Positions 5,597 to 11,904 of a stretch of 15,034 nucleotides of DNA are shown in pieces (within the stretch, counting starts at the first letter, position 1; each line of letters starts with the position of its first letter). Source of the DNA: Candidatus Eiseniibacteriota bacterium. Lineage in GTDB: Bacteria > Eisenbacteria > RBG-16-71-46. Made by a program: the position numbers and the translations under genes. The notes below the pieces were generated by a model. That model did no database searches. It was not told the origin of the DNA and was given only the letters and a program-made list of their open reading frames with translations. Location: assembly GCA_021414165.1 (NCBI GenBank), contig JAIOPA010000222.1:1-15034 (forward strand). The letters run 5' to 3'.

Positions 5597-5644
5597 TCGT
5601 ACTTCGCGCGGCTCGCTTGTGTGCCTCACGACCGCAGCCGGGCT

Positions 5645-6358
5645 TCAGGCCCCGGCCGCCGGACGCAGGTCGTCGGTGAGCTTGCCCATGACGGCGTTGG
5701 CCTTGGACTCACTCATCGCCAACAGGTGTCCCGAGCGCTGCTGCTTGGTGAGCAGATAGCTCGCGTTGTGCCGGTTGGGCGCCATGATCAACGGCAGGCG
5801 TCCGCTCACGGGCACGCCATGCTGACGCAGGCCCTCGAGCTTGCGCGGGTTGTTGGTCATGAGCTTCACGCTCTCGATCCCGAGCGCATGCACCATGTCC
5901 ACGGCCACGCGATAGTCGCGCTCGTCGTCGCCAAAGCCCAGCATGTGATTGGCCTCGACGGTGTCGTGGCCGCAGTCCTGTAGGGCATAGGCGCGGATCT
6001 TGTTGCCCAGTCCGATGCCGCGACCTTCCTGGCGCAGGTAGAGCAGCGCACCGAAGGGTTCGCCGCCCAGCTGCTCCAGCGCGGTGGTGAGCTGGTCGCG
6101 ACAGTCGCAGCGCAATGAGCCGAGCACGTCGCCGGTGAGGCATTCGGAATGGATGCGCATGGGCACATCACTCATGCCGCGGACCTTGCCACGCACGATG
6201 GCGACGTGGTCATCGCCGTGCTCGTCGGGTGTGAACGCGACGACCCTGAACTCGCCGAAGCGGGTCGGCAGGTCGGCAACGGAGAGGATCTGGAGCGGTA
6301 GAGCCTGGGGTGAGGGCGCAGTGGCCATCACGTCGAGACGCGAGCGGCGTGCCTTCAT
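5645..6358 (-). CDS. ribA: GTP cyclohydrolase II (riboflavin biosynthesis)
   Basis: The product has 237 residues and is cytoplasmic. It opens the GTP imidazole ring and releases formate and pyrophosphate, giving the diaminopyrimidine that begins riboflavin synthesis. The zinc site is Cys73, Cys84 and Cys86 in 'HSECLTGDVLGSLRCDC'. The 'YLRQEGRGIGLGNKIRAYALQD' loop (about 107-128) holds catalytic and GTP-binding residues, and 'LMTNNPRKLEGL' (166-177) is the C-terminal family mark. The ATG at 6358 is chosen because AGGAG lies 7 bases upstream; an in-frame codon 16 residues earlier has no support. It is stand-alone, not fused to the DHBP synthase (RibB) domain as in many bacteria, and no other rib gene is in the window. 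The first ~20 residues are an Arg-rich extension beyond the catalytic core. No FMN riboswitch is recognisable in 6359-6590. Confidence 0.96.
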   Translation of the reverse strand: MKARRSRLDVMATAPSPQALPLQILSVADLPTRFGEFRVVAFTPDEHGDDHVAIVRGKVRGMSDVPMRIHSECLTGDVLGSLRCDCRDQLTTALEQLGGEPFGALLYLRQEGRGIGLGNKIRAYALQDCGHDTVEANHMLGFGDDERDYRVAVDMVHALGIESVKLMTNNPRKLEGLRQHGVPVSGRLPLIMAPNRHNASYLLTKQQRSGHLLAMSESKANAVMGKLTDDLRPAAGA

Positions 6359-6590
6359 GGGGAGTCTCCTGGAGGGCGGGAATGTTCTGCTTTCAGATGC
6401 GCCCATCCGGATAACGACTCAACCCGTGAATAGTGACCACGTGGAATCGCACACTCTCGTTCAAGCGTGGTGTGTTGGCGCGCAACACTCTCCGGGTGGT
6501 CCGGTCCATGTCGGCCCGCGTGGATGCTTCAGGGGACCCACCTGACCTGCTCGCCTGATCGCTCGCCCCCGGACTCATGCGAGCGCGGAC

Positions 6591-7520
6591 TCAGTTCACG
6601 TCGGCGCGGCCCGGAGCGGTCTCGGGGTGCTCGCGGGTCGCGAGCACAGCGGCTGCGATCACCAACGCGGCACCGGCGTACTGCAGGAGTGCGAGCGACT
6701 CGCCCAGGAACACGCCGGCCGCGATGATCGCGACCACGGGTTCGGCGGTGGCGATGATGCCGGCTTCGGCCGCGGGCAATCGGCGCAGCCCGGAGTAGAA
6801 GCACCGGAACGGCACGAGCGTCGAGAACAGCCCGAGCAGCACGAAGCGGAACCACAGGCTGCCATCGAAGTGCATGGCCATGATGCGCTGCGGCGGGATC
6901 ACCACGGCCCAGGCGATGGCGGCGATCACGAACGTATAGAAGAGCAGCGTCTCGGGTGCGTAGCGCGCAAGACCGCGCTTGGAGTACAGCACGTAGAACG
7001 CAAAGATGATGGCCGAGGCGAAACCGATCGCGCGATCGAACAGCGAGGCCCCGCTGGCGCCGGACGCCATGTTGCTCACCAGCAACGCTGTGCCTGCGAG
7101 CGCCAGGATCACGGCGGCCACCATGCTCGCGCGCGGCTTCACTCCGCGCATGAAGTCCCACACCACGATGAGCGAGGGCGCTAGATACTGCAGCAGGATC
7201 GCGGGCCCCACGCCGAGCTTGGCGATCGCGTAGTAGTAGCTGCCCTGCACGGCGGCCACGCCAGCGACGCCGAGCACGAGCAGGTAGGGCAGGTCCTTGA
7301 GGTCGACTCGCAGCAGGCGCCGGTCGCGGATGAGCATCCACACCAGTAGGCCGGTGGCCGCGATCACCAGACGCAACTCGACCACCATGAGCGGATCGAC
7401 GCCGGCATCGCGGAACACGCTGCGCGCGAGTGTGGCGGTGGTGCCCCAGAACACGGTGGCCAGGAACACCAGCCAGCGTCCGCGCACTTTCTGCTCTACG
7501 GCGTGAACGGATGTGCTCAT
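6591..7520 (-). CDS. EamA/DMT-family inner-membrane permease
   Basis: The product has 309 residues with ten predicted hydrophobic segments arranged as two EamA repeats. The first repeat spans roughly residues 16-150, with helices near 16-34, 45-64, 78-98, 103-122 and 131-150. The second spans roughly 165-300 and includes 'ATAEPVVAIIAAGVFLGESL', the typical ninth-helix motif. Members of this family export or import small metabolites (amino acids, nucleotides, sugars); the substrate cannot be predicted here. The start is the ATG at 7520, with an AGGT about 8 bases upstream; the first 16 codons of the longer open frame look non-coding. Both flanking genes run the same way but are separated by 111 and 232 bases, so it is probably its own transcript. 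Confidence 0.92.
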   Translation of the reverse strand: MSTSVHAVEQKVRGRWLVFLATVFWGTTATLARSVFRDAGVDPLMVVELRLVIAATGLLVWMLIRDRRLLRVDLKDLPYLLVLGVAGVAAVQGSYYYAIAKLGVGPAILLQYLAPSLIVVWDFMRGVKPRASMVAAVILALAGTALLVSNMASGASGASLFDRAIGFASAIIFAFYVLYSKRGLARYAPETLLFYTFVIAAIAWAVVIPPQRIMAMHFDGSLWFRFVLLGLFSTLVPFRCFYSGLRRLPAAEAGIIATAEPVVAIIAAGVFLGESLALLQYAGAALVIAAAVLATREHPETAPGRADVN

Positions 7521-7631
7521 GGGCAACGACCTGCAACGCGCACTATCTGCCGCGCGCGGCGGGTGCACGGCCTCACGACTCGCCGGGCATGCAAATGCCG
7601 CGGCTCGCCCATGGACTTCGGGTGCACCGAG

Positions 7632-8039
7632 CTAGCGCGAGCGCGCGGGCGGTGCGCCACCCATCTCGACGGATTCGGAGCCGGACTCGAGCATGGTGCA
7701 GCGTCCCGTGAAGTGGACGCCCTGCTCCATGGCCACGGTCATCGCGGCCACATCGCCCTCGATGCGTGCACCGGACTTCATCTCGATGTTGCCGAGCGCG
7801 CGGATGTTGCCGTACACGCGGCCCTGCACGAGCGCTTCCTTCACCTCGACGTCGGCGCGCAGGATGCCGTGCTCGCCGATCTCGATGCGCTCGCAGTTCA
7901 AGATGTCGCCTTCGAACTCGCCATCGATCCGCAGCGTGCCGCTCACCATGAGCGTGCCGCGCAGCGAGGAGTTCACACCGATCACGGTGTTCGCTTCGGG
8001 CGGAGCCTCGACCTGCGGGCTCGAACGGAACTTGAGCAT
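7632..8039 (-). CDS. Bactofilin (polymerising cytoskeletal protein)
   Basis: The product has 135 residues, a normal length. Residues about 18-115 form the bactofilin (DUF583) right-handed beta-helix, with repeating short strands: 'VIGVNSSLRGTLMVSGTLRIDGEFEGDI', 'IEIGEHGILRADVEV', 'ALVQGRVYGNIRALGNIEM', 'ARIEGDVAAMTVAMEQGVHFTGRC'. Short disordered ends flank it. Bactofilins self-assemble into nucleotide-independent filaments and act as scaffolds in cell shape, polarity or chromosome organisation. The ATG at 8039 follows GGGAGG (8045-8050) by 5 bases. It is downstream of parA-parB on the same strand with a 296-base gap (8040-8335) in which I see no gene or clear promoter. In Myxococcus bactofilins anchor the ParABS machinery, so this placement suggests a link to segregation (inference). 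Confidence 0.94.
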   Translation of the reverse strand: MLKFRSSPQVEAPPEANTVIGVNSSLRGTLMVSGTLRIDGEFEGDILNCERIEIGEHGILRADVEVKEALVQGRVYGNIRALGNIEMKSGARIEGDVAAMTVAMEQGVHFTGRCTMLESGSESVEMGGAPPARSR

Positions 8040-8335
8040 GTCCACCTCCCTGTGGTGTCCATCATGCCGGGGCGGAACCTCGCGCGCCACGACAGCTTCA
8101 AATCAAAGCTACACAACGCATTACGCGAAAACGCGCAAGTCGCTGTGGAATCCTGTCTTGCCTCGCTCGGGATCCTGCCGGGAGTAGGCGACAGCGCTCC
8201 CGACCGCGCCCAGCGCGGCTCTCGGCGATACTCTCGCATCGGTCGCGCTTTAATGCCAGTCAGAATCTCTACGTTCTATGGAGTGATCCCTGGACCACGA
8301 TGCCGGCCCGCATGACCGGCTTCGCGCGCCATGGA

Positions 8336-9202
8336 CTACATGACGCCCCAGGCCTCGAGCAGTCGCTCCAGATCCTCCTGCCCATAGAACTCGAACTCGA
8401 CCTTGCCGCCCTTGCGACCGGGCGTGATCACGACCTGGGTCGCGAAGTGCTGCTGGAGCTTGGTCTCCCACACGCCGAGTCCCTCGAGCTTGGCCTTGTT
8501 GGGCCGCGAGGTCGCTGTGCGGGTCTTGCGCTTCACGAAGGCCTCGGTGCGACGCACCGAGAAGCCCTTGCTCGACACGTACCGTGCGGCGGCGAGCTGA
8601 TCGCCCTTGGCCTCGAGCGACAGCAGCGCGCGGGCGTGGCCACCGGTCAATGTTCCACGTGAAACCATATCCATCACTTCTGGCGGAAGCGCCAGCAGGC
8701 GAAGGGCATTGGTGATCGTGGTGCGCTGCTTGCCGACGCGCTCCGAGAGCTGTTCGTGGGTGAGCCCGACCTTCTCGATGAGCGCGTGATAGGCCTTGGC
8801 CTCATCGATCGGATTCAGATCCTCGCGCTGGATGTTCTCGATCAGCGCCAACTCCATCATGGCGCGGTCGTCGTACTCCTTCACCAGCACGGGCACCTTG
8901 ACCAGTCCGGCCAGGTGCGAAGCGCGCAGTCGGCGCTCGCCGGCGACCAACTGGTACTCGCCACCGCCCACGCGGCGCACGAGCAGCGGCTGCAGCACAC
9001 CCGAGGTCTTGATGGAGTCGCTCAGCTCTCGGAGCGCCGTCTCATCGAACCGCGTGCGCGGCTGGAAGGGATTGGGCGAGATCTTCTCGATCTCCAGCTC
9101 CTGCACGCCAGCCTGCACTGCCTGACGTCCTTCCGAGGCGATAGTGGCCGTGTCACCCGAGATCAACGCCTCGAGCCCACGTCCGAGCACTCTCTTAGTC
9201 AT
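8336..9202 (-). CDS. parB: Chromosome-partitioning protein ParB (parS-binding CTPase)
   Basis: The product has 288 residues. ParB loads on parS, forms CTP-dependent sliding clamps, recruits SMC and stimulates ParA ATPase. It starts 'MTKRVLGRGLEALISG', the usual ParA-interacting N-terminus. The CTP-binding ParB/Srx fold spans 35-130, with 'NPFQPR' (44-49), 'GERRLRAS' (88-95, containing the key Arg pair) and 'ENIQREDLNPIDEA' (122-135). A helix-turn-helix for parS lies at about 147-172 ('LTHEQLSERVGKQRTTITNALRLL'). A linker of basic residues (224-240) and the C-terminal dimerisation domain ending in 'DLERLLEAWG' follow. Its ATG lies inside the end of parA (8-base overlap), implying translational coupling. 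A parS site is embedded in its own coding sequence. Confidence 0.97.
   Translation of the reverse strand: MTKRVLGRGLEALISGDTATIASEGRQAVQAGVQELEIEKISPNPFQPRTRFDETALRELSDSIKTSGVLQPLLVRRVGGGEYQLVAGERRLRASHLAGLVKVPVLVKEYDDRAMMELALIENIQREDLNPIDEAKAYHALIEKVGLTHEQLSERVGKQRTTITNALRLLALPPEVMDMVSRGTLTGGHARALLSLEAKGDQLAAARYVSSKGFSVRRTEAFVKRKTRTATSRPNKAKLEGLGVWETKLQQHFATQVVITPGRKGGKVEFEFYGQEDLERLLEAWGVM
8651..8666. other. parS site 1, inside parB
   Basis: TGTTCCACGTGAAACC matches the bacterial parS consensus TGTTnCACGTGAAACA at all but the last base. It lies in parB codons for about residues 180-184 (V-S-R-G-T). Bacillus subtilis likewise has a parS within its parB gene (spo0J). Confidence 0.88.
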
Positions 9203-9956
9203 GGCCGAGGACCTCCCTCGCAAGCTCACGGTAGCTTTCGGCGCCGGAGCTGTGCGGGTCATAGAGAACGATGGGCTTGCCGAACGAAGGCGCCTCACTC
9301 AGGCGCACATTGCGCGGAATCACTGTCTTGTAAACCCTGTCAGAGAAGAACTTACGGGCTTCGTCCGCAACCTGCTTGGACAGGCTGAGCCGGGCATCGA
9401 ACATCGTGAGCAGCACACCCTCGATGCGCAGGGCCGGGTTCAGGTGGTCCTGGACCAGCCGGATGGCCGTGATGAGCTGGGTCAGCCCCTCGAGTGCCAG
9501 ATACTCGCACTGCAGGGGGATGATCACCGAGTCCGAGGTCGTGAGCGAGTTCACCGTGAGCAGGCCCAGAGAAGGCGGGCTATCGATGAGGATGTAGTCG
9601 TACTCGTCCCGGACCTTGGCGAGGACCGTCTTCAGGCGCGTCTCGCGCGCCATCATGCCCACCAGCTCGACTTCGGCGCCCGAGAGGCGCTGTCCGGTGG
9701 GAAGAACGTCGAGCGAGGCCAGCGCGGTGGGCATGATGGCGTCCTTCGCCTCTGCCTGGCCGATCAAGACCTCGTAGCTCGTGTTCCGCTGGTCATTGCC
9801 ATTCACACCGACACCGCTGGTCGCGTTGCCCTGCGGGTCCATGTCCACCAAGAGCACGCGGCGGCTCTCCTGCGCGAGGCAGGCGCCGAGATTGATCGCG
9901 GTGGTGGTCTTGCCGACGCCGCCCTTCTGGCTGGCGATCGCGATGATGCGTCCCAT
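9195..9956 (-). CDS. parA: Chromosome-partitioning ATPase ParA (Soj-type)
   Basis: The product has 253 residues, a small chromosomal ParA without the N-terminal DNA-binding domain of plasmid types. It binds the nucleoid as an ATP dimer and moves ParB-parS complexes. The deviant Walker A is 'KGGVGKTT' (11-18, signature Lys11 and catalytic Lys16), Walker A' is 'LLVDMDPQGN' (35-44) and Walker B is 'YILIDSPPSL' (121-130). The tail 'VIPRNVRLSEAPSFGKPI' is typical. The start at 9956 (MGRIIAIASQ) is chosen by homology; the sequence before it has no strong Shine-Dalgarno and the longer frame to 10007 looks non-coding. The stop TAA overlaps the parB start. The gap 9957-10265 upstream separates it from rsmG and contains a parS. 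Confidence 0.97.
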   Translation of the reverse strand: MGRIIAIASQKGGVGKTTTAINLGACLAQESRRVLLVDMDPQGNATSGVGVNGNDQRNTSYEVLIGQAEAKDAIMPTALASLDVLPTGQRLSGAEVELVGMMARETRLKTVLAKVRDEYDYILIDSPPSLGLLTVNSLTTSDSVIIPLQCEYLALEGLTQLITAIRLVQDHLNPALRIEGVLLTMFDARLSLSKQVADEARKFFSDRVYKTVIPRNVRLSEAPSFGKPIVLYDPHSSGAESYRELAREVLGHD

Positions 9957-10265
9957 GCTCGAGTCTACCGATCCCTGGCGGGACCGCTCCTTGCCCTGGC
10001 CATACACGACAACCCGGGCGGCCCGTGCGTGGCGGGCGTTGACTGCGAATGTTCAGTCGTGCGCCAGGGCAGGCCGGTCGCCCGCGAGTCGGCGCGGGCG
10101 CTTCCGGCACTGCAGGCACATGAGAGGGGGTCGGAGACCACCCGTGAGGCTGGCGATCCGGCCAAACAACAGCACGGGATCGAGGCCCCGCAACCTACCA
10201 ACAACGTTCCACGCCAACAAGACCGATGTTCCACGTGGAACAGAGCACTTCAAAACAAGCTAAAG
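9957..10265. other. Intergenic region between rsmG and parA
   Basis: These 309 bases have no credible gene; the frames open here are artefacts of high GC. The region holds the perfect parS palindrome at 10227-10242 and a GTTCCACG half-site at 10206-10213. A further GTTCCACG sits at 10332-10339 in the end of rsmG. I see no clear terminator for rsmG and no clear promoter for parA, so parA may be read through from rsmG. Confidence 0.5.
10227..10242. other. parS site 2, perfect palindrome
   Basis: TGTTCCACGTGGAACA is a perfect 16-base palindrome of the parS type (the TGTTCCACGTGGAACA variant is common in high-GC bacteria). It is 24 bases past the rsmG stop and ~270 bases upstream of the parA start, about 1.6 kb from parS site 1. 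Confidence 0.93.
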
Positions 10266-11384
10266 CTATTTCTTTCTTTCGAATACCAGAATCGAGTTCG
10301 GGCCATCTGCGATCGGATGCACGACCGGCACGTTCCACGACTCCTGCCACGACTCATCGGCGGCCAGTTCCTCGGTCACGCCGCTGCCCTTCCACAACAC
10401 CGCAAAGCCGCCCGGCTCCACGATCTGCGCCGCCATGACCAGTGTGGGGGCGGCCTTCATGGTGGCGCGCGACGTGAAGCCATCGCAGCGCAGCGATTCC
10501 GGGTCATCCGCGATCACGGACTCGAGCCGAGCCGTGACCACATCGATCTGGCCGGCGCCCAACTCCTGGAGCGCGCGGCGCAGGAACAACGTCTTGTTGC
10601 GGCGCGACTCCACGAGCGTCCAGTGCTTACCCACGCCCGCCAACGCCAACGGCAGAGCGGGGAATCCACCGCCCGAACCGAAATCGACTATCTCCTTGCA
10701 GCCCAGCTTGTTAAGAATGGCGACACCGGCCAGCGATTCGGCGATGTGCCGGTCCACCAGGCGCAGTTCGTCGTCATGCGAGACCAGGTTCGACACGCCC
10801 TGGTTCCAGCGCAACAGCTCGAGTCCGAACGTGCGCAGCCGGGCGATCGCCAGCTCGCGGTCGCTGTCGCTACCCGCCAATAGCGGCCGGAGCGACGACC
10901 ACGGCATGCGCGCGAGCAACTTCTCGGGAGCGATCTTCGGTCCGTTCGCGCGCAGCTCTACCTTGCGCTGCGTGCGGATCGGCGCCGGGCCGCGCTGTGT
11001 CGAGGGCGACGTGCGGCGGCGCGGCTTCACGCCCTCGCTGGTCGCACCGAACTCTCGTCGCGGTCCTCCCAGGCCCACGCCCGTGCGGCGGGGCGGACCA
11101 TCACCTGAACGAGAGAAGCCCGGGCCACCACGAGGAGCGCCTGAACGCATGCCACCCGAGCGCGGACCACTCGCACCCGGTCCGCCGTCGCCGGAGCGCG
11201 GGAATCCCGTGCCGCCGCCGGTTCGAGCCGGGCCCGGACGGCTGGGCCGCGGAGCACCGCGGCGAGCGCCATCGGCGCGCCCCGCACCTGCTCCGGTGCG
11301 CTTCGCGGGGCCATCGGCACCCGCACGGCCGCGCGGAGCGTCGCCCGATCGGGGCCTCTTCTCATCGTCGTTCGGTCTTCTCAT
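10266..11384 (-). CDS. rsmG: 16S rRNA (guanine527-N7)-methyltransferase RsmG with Arg/Gly-rich N-terminal arm
   Basis: The product has 372 residues; the usual length is about 210. The enzyme methylates G527 in the 530 loop of 16S rRNA using SAM. The core is residues ~150-372: 'FGLELLRWNQGVSNLVSHDDELRLVDRHI' (the 'W N...NL' and 'RH' helices), the SAM loop 'VDFGSGGGFPALPLAL' (234-249), 'VESRRNKTLFLRRALQELG', and the 'SRATMKA' active-site loop. Ahead of this lies a ~150-residue low-complexity arm rich in Arg, Gly, Pro and Ser, containing near-repeats 'GFPRSGDG' and 'GFSRSGDG'. I start at the ATG at 11384 (MRRPNDDEKR), as the open frame upstream crosses a strong hairpin; no good Shine-Dalgarno is visible, so a later start omitting the arm is possible. 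It probably begins an rsmG-parA-parB unit. Confidence 0.92.
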   Translation of the reverse strand: MRRPNDDEKRPRSGDAPRGRAGADGPAKRTGAGAGRADGARRGAPRPSRPGPARTGGGTGFPRSGDGGPGASGPRSGGMRSGAPRGGPGFSRSGDGPPRRTGVGLGGPRREFGATSEGVKPRRRTSPSTQRGPAPIRTQRKVELRANGPKIAPEKLLARMPWSSLRPLLAGSDSDRELAIARLRTFGLELLRWNQGVSNLVSHDDELRLVDRHIAESLAGVAILNKLGCKEIVDFGSGGGFPALPLALAGVGKHWTLVESRRNKTLFLRRALQELGAGQIDVVTARLESVIADDPESLRCDGFTSRATMKAAPTLVMAAQIVEPGGFAVLWKGSGVTEELAADESWQESWNVPVVHPIADGPNSILVFERKK

Positions 11385-11400
11385 GGCCGCGCACCATACC

Positions 11401-11424
11401 CGCTCGCGCCACCCGGCGCGAGCG
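11401..11424. repeat. Perfect inverted repeat just upstream of rsmG
   Basis: CGCTCGCGCC (11401-11410), ACCC, GGCGCGAGCG (11415-11424): ten perfect pairs and a 4-base loop, ending 16 bases before the chosen rsmG start codon on the minus strand. In RNA it would lie over the ribosome-binding region; in DNA it could be an operator. Confidence 0.65.
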
Positions 11425-11578
11425 TCAGGGGCGCTCGGCACCCCGATCCGCCCCCAGGGCACTCCCCGAGGGCCACGATCCGGGCTAAACCATTGCCAAT
11501 ACGTCACTCACAATTGGCGCGTCATCCTTGCCGCCCGCCCGCCACGCGCACAGGCCCCCCCGCAAAGTAATCCACGTC

Positions 11579-11587
11579 TTATCCACA
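11579..11587 (+). promoter_or_regulatory. Perfect DnaA box
   Basis: TTATCCACA equals the E. coli R1 consensus. It is embedded in a 14-base dyad, CTTAT-CCAC-ATAAG (11578-11591). A degenerate box lies 3 bases upstream in the same orientation. Confidence 0.6.
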
Positions 11588-11864
11588 TAAGCCATTGTCG
11601 AACCGTCAGCTGCAGCGCGATCGCGATTCCCCGCCCGATCCGCACCGCACAGGCCCGGGCCGCGCAGGGCAGCGGCGTGCGCACGAACCGATCGAACGCG
11701 CGATCTCCAGGATGTCGCGCCGATCCATGCACAGACCAGCAACGCACGGATCTGCAATCGCTTGCCCGCACACGCGCGCGCAGTCCACACGGTCATCCAC
11801 ACGGCGAGCGACTCAGACGAACGCGAATGACCGGATCACACCGCGAAGAATGAACGCGCGATCC

Positions 11865-11885
11865 ACGCGTTGCGCGCCAACGCGT
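11865..11885. repeat. Inverted repeat downstream of mnmG
   Basis: ACGCGTTG (11865-11872), CGCGC, CAACGCGT (11878-11885): eight perfect pairs, starting 19 bases after the mnmG stop on the minus strand. No T-run follows, so termination here is doubtful. Confidence 0.45.
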
Positions 11886-11904
11886 TACCACGCGCTGCGG
11901 TGAT

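Larger units (their letters stand above)
11425..11904. other. rsmG-mnmG intergenic region; candidate oriC or relic with DnaA boxes
   Basis: No gene is supported in these 480 bases. A perfect DnaA box, TTATCCACA, sits at 11579-11587. A 7/9 match (TAATCCACG) lies at 11567-11575, an 8/9 match (TCATCCACA) at 11793-11801 and a weak one (CGATCCACG) at 11859-11867, all on the plus strand. The gidA-gidB (mnmG-rsmG) gap is the ancestral origin position in several phyla, and parS sites lie within 3 kb. A clear AT-rich unwinding element is lacking, and dnaA is not in the window. The promoter of rsmG must also be here; TTGTGA and TTTAGC near 11490-11520 on the minus strand are weak candidates. Confidence 0.45.

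Noticed and set aside
6437..6446. CCACGTGGAA upstream of ribA as a third parS
   Set aside because: Only the core matches. None of the first four bases of the parS palindrome are present and just two of the last four, 10 of 16 in all.
6359..6590. FMN riboswitch in front of ribA
   Set aside because: I looked for the RFN conserved blocks (such as GGGGCAGGGTGAAATTCCC) and found none. The region shows only the ribA Shine-Dalgarno.
7549..7560. GCCGCGCGCGGC palindrome between bactofilin and the permease
   Set aside because: It is a simple alternating GC run expected in such GC-rich DNA, with no T-run or other context.
9144..10883. 579-codon plus-strand open frame across parA, the intergenic gap and rsmG
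   Set aside because: It overlaps two certain minus-strand genes and a parS-bearing gap. Its composition (Arg, His, Gln, Ala) is that of an antisense shadow.
10435..11853. 472-codon plus-strand open frame opposite the rsmG arm and the intergenic gap
   Set aside because: The Pro/Arg/Ala product mirrors the Gly/Arg-rich arm on the other strand, and RsmG motifs fix the true strand.
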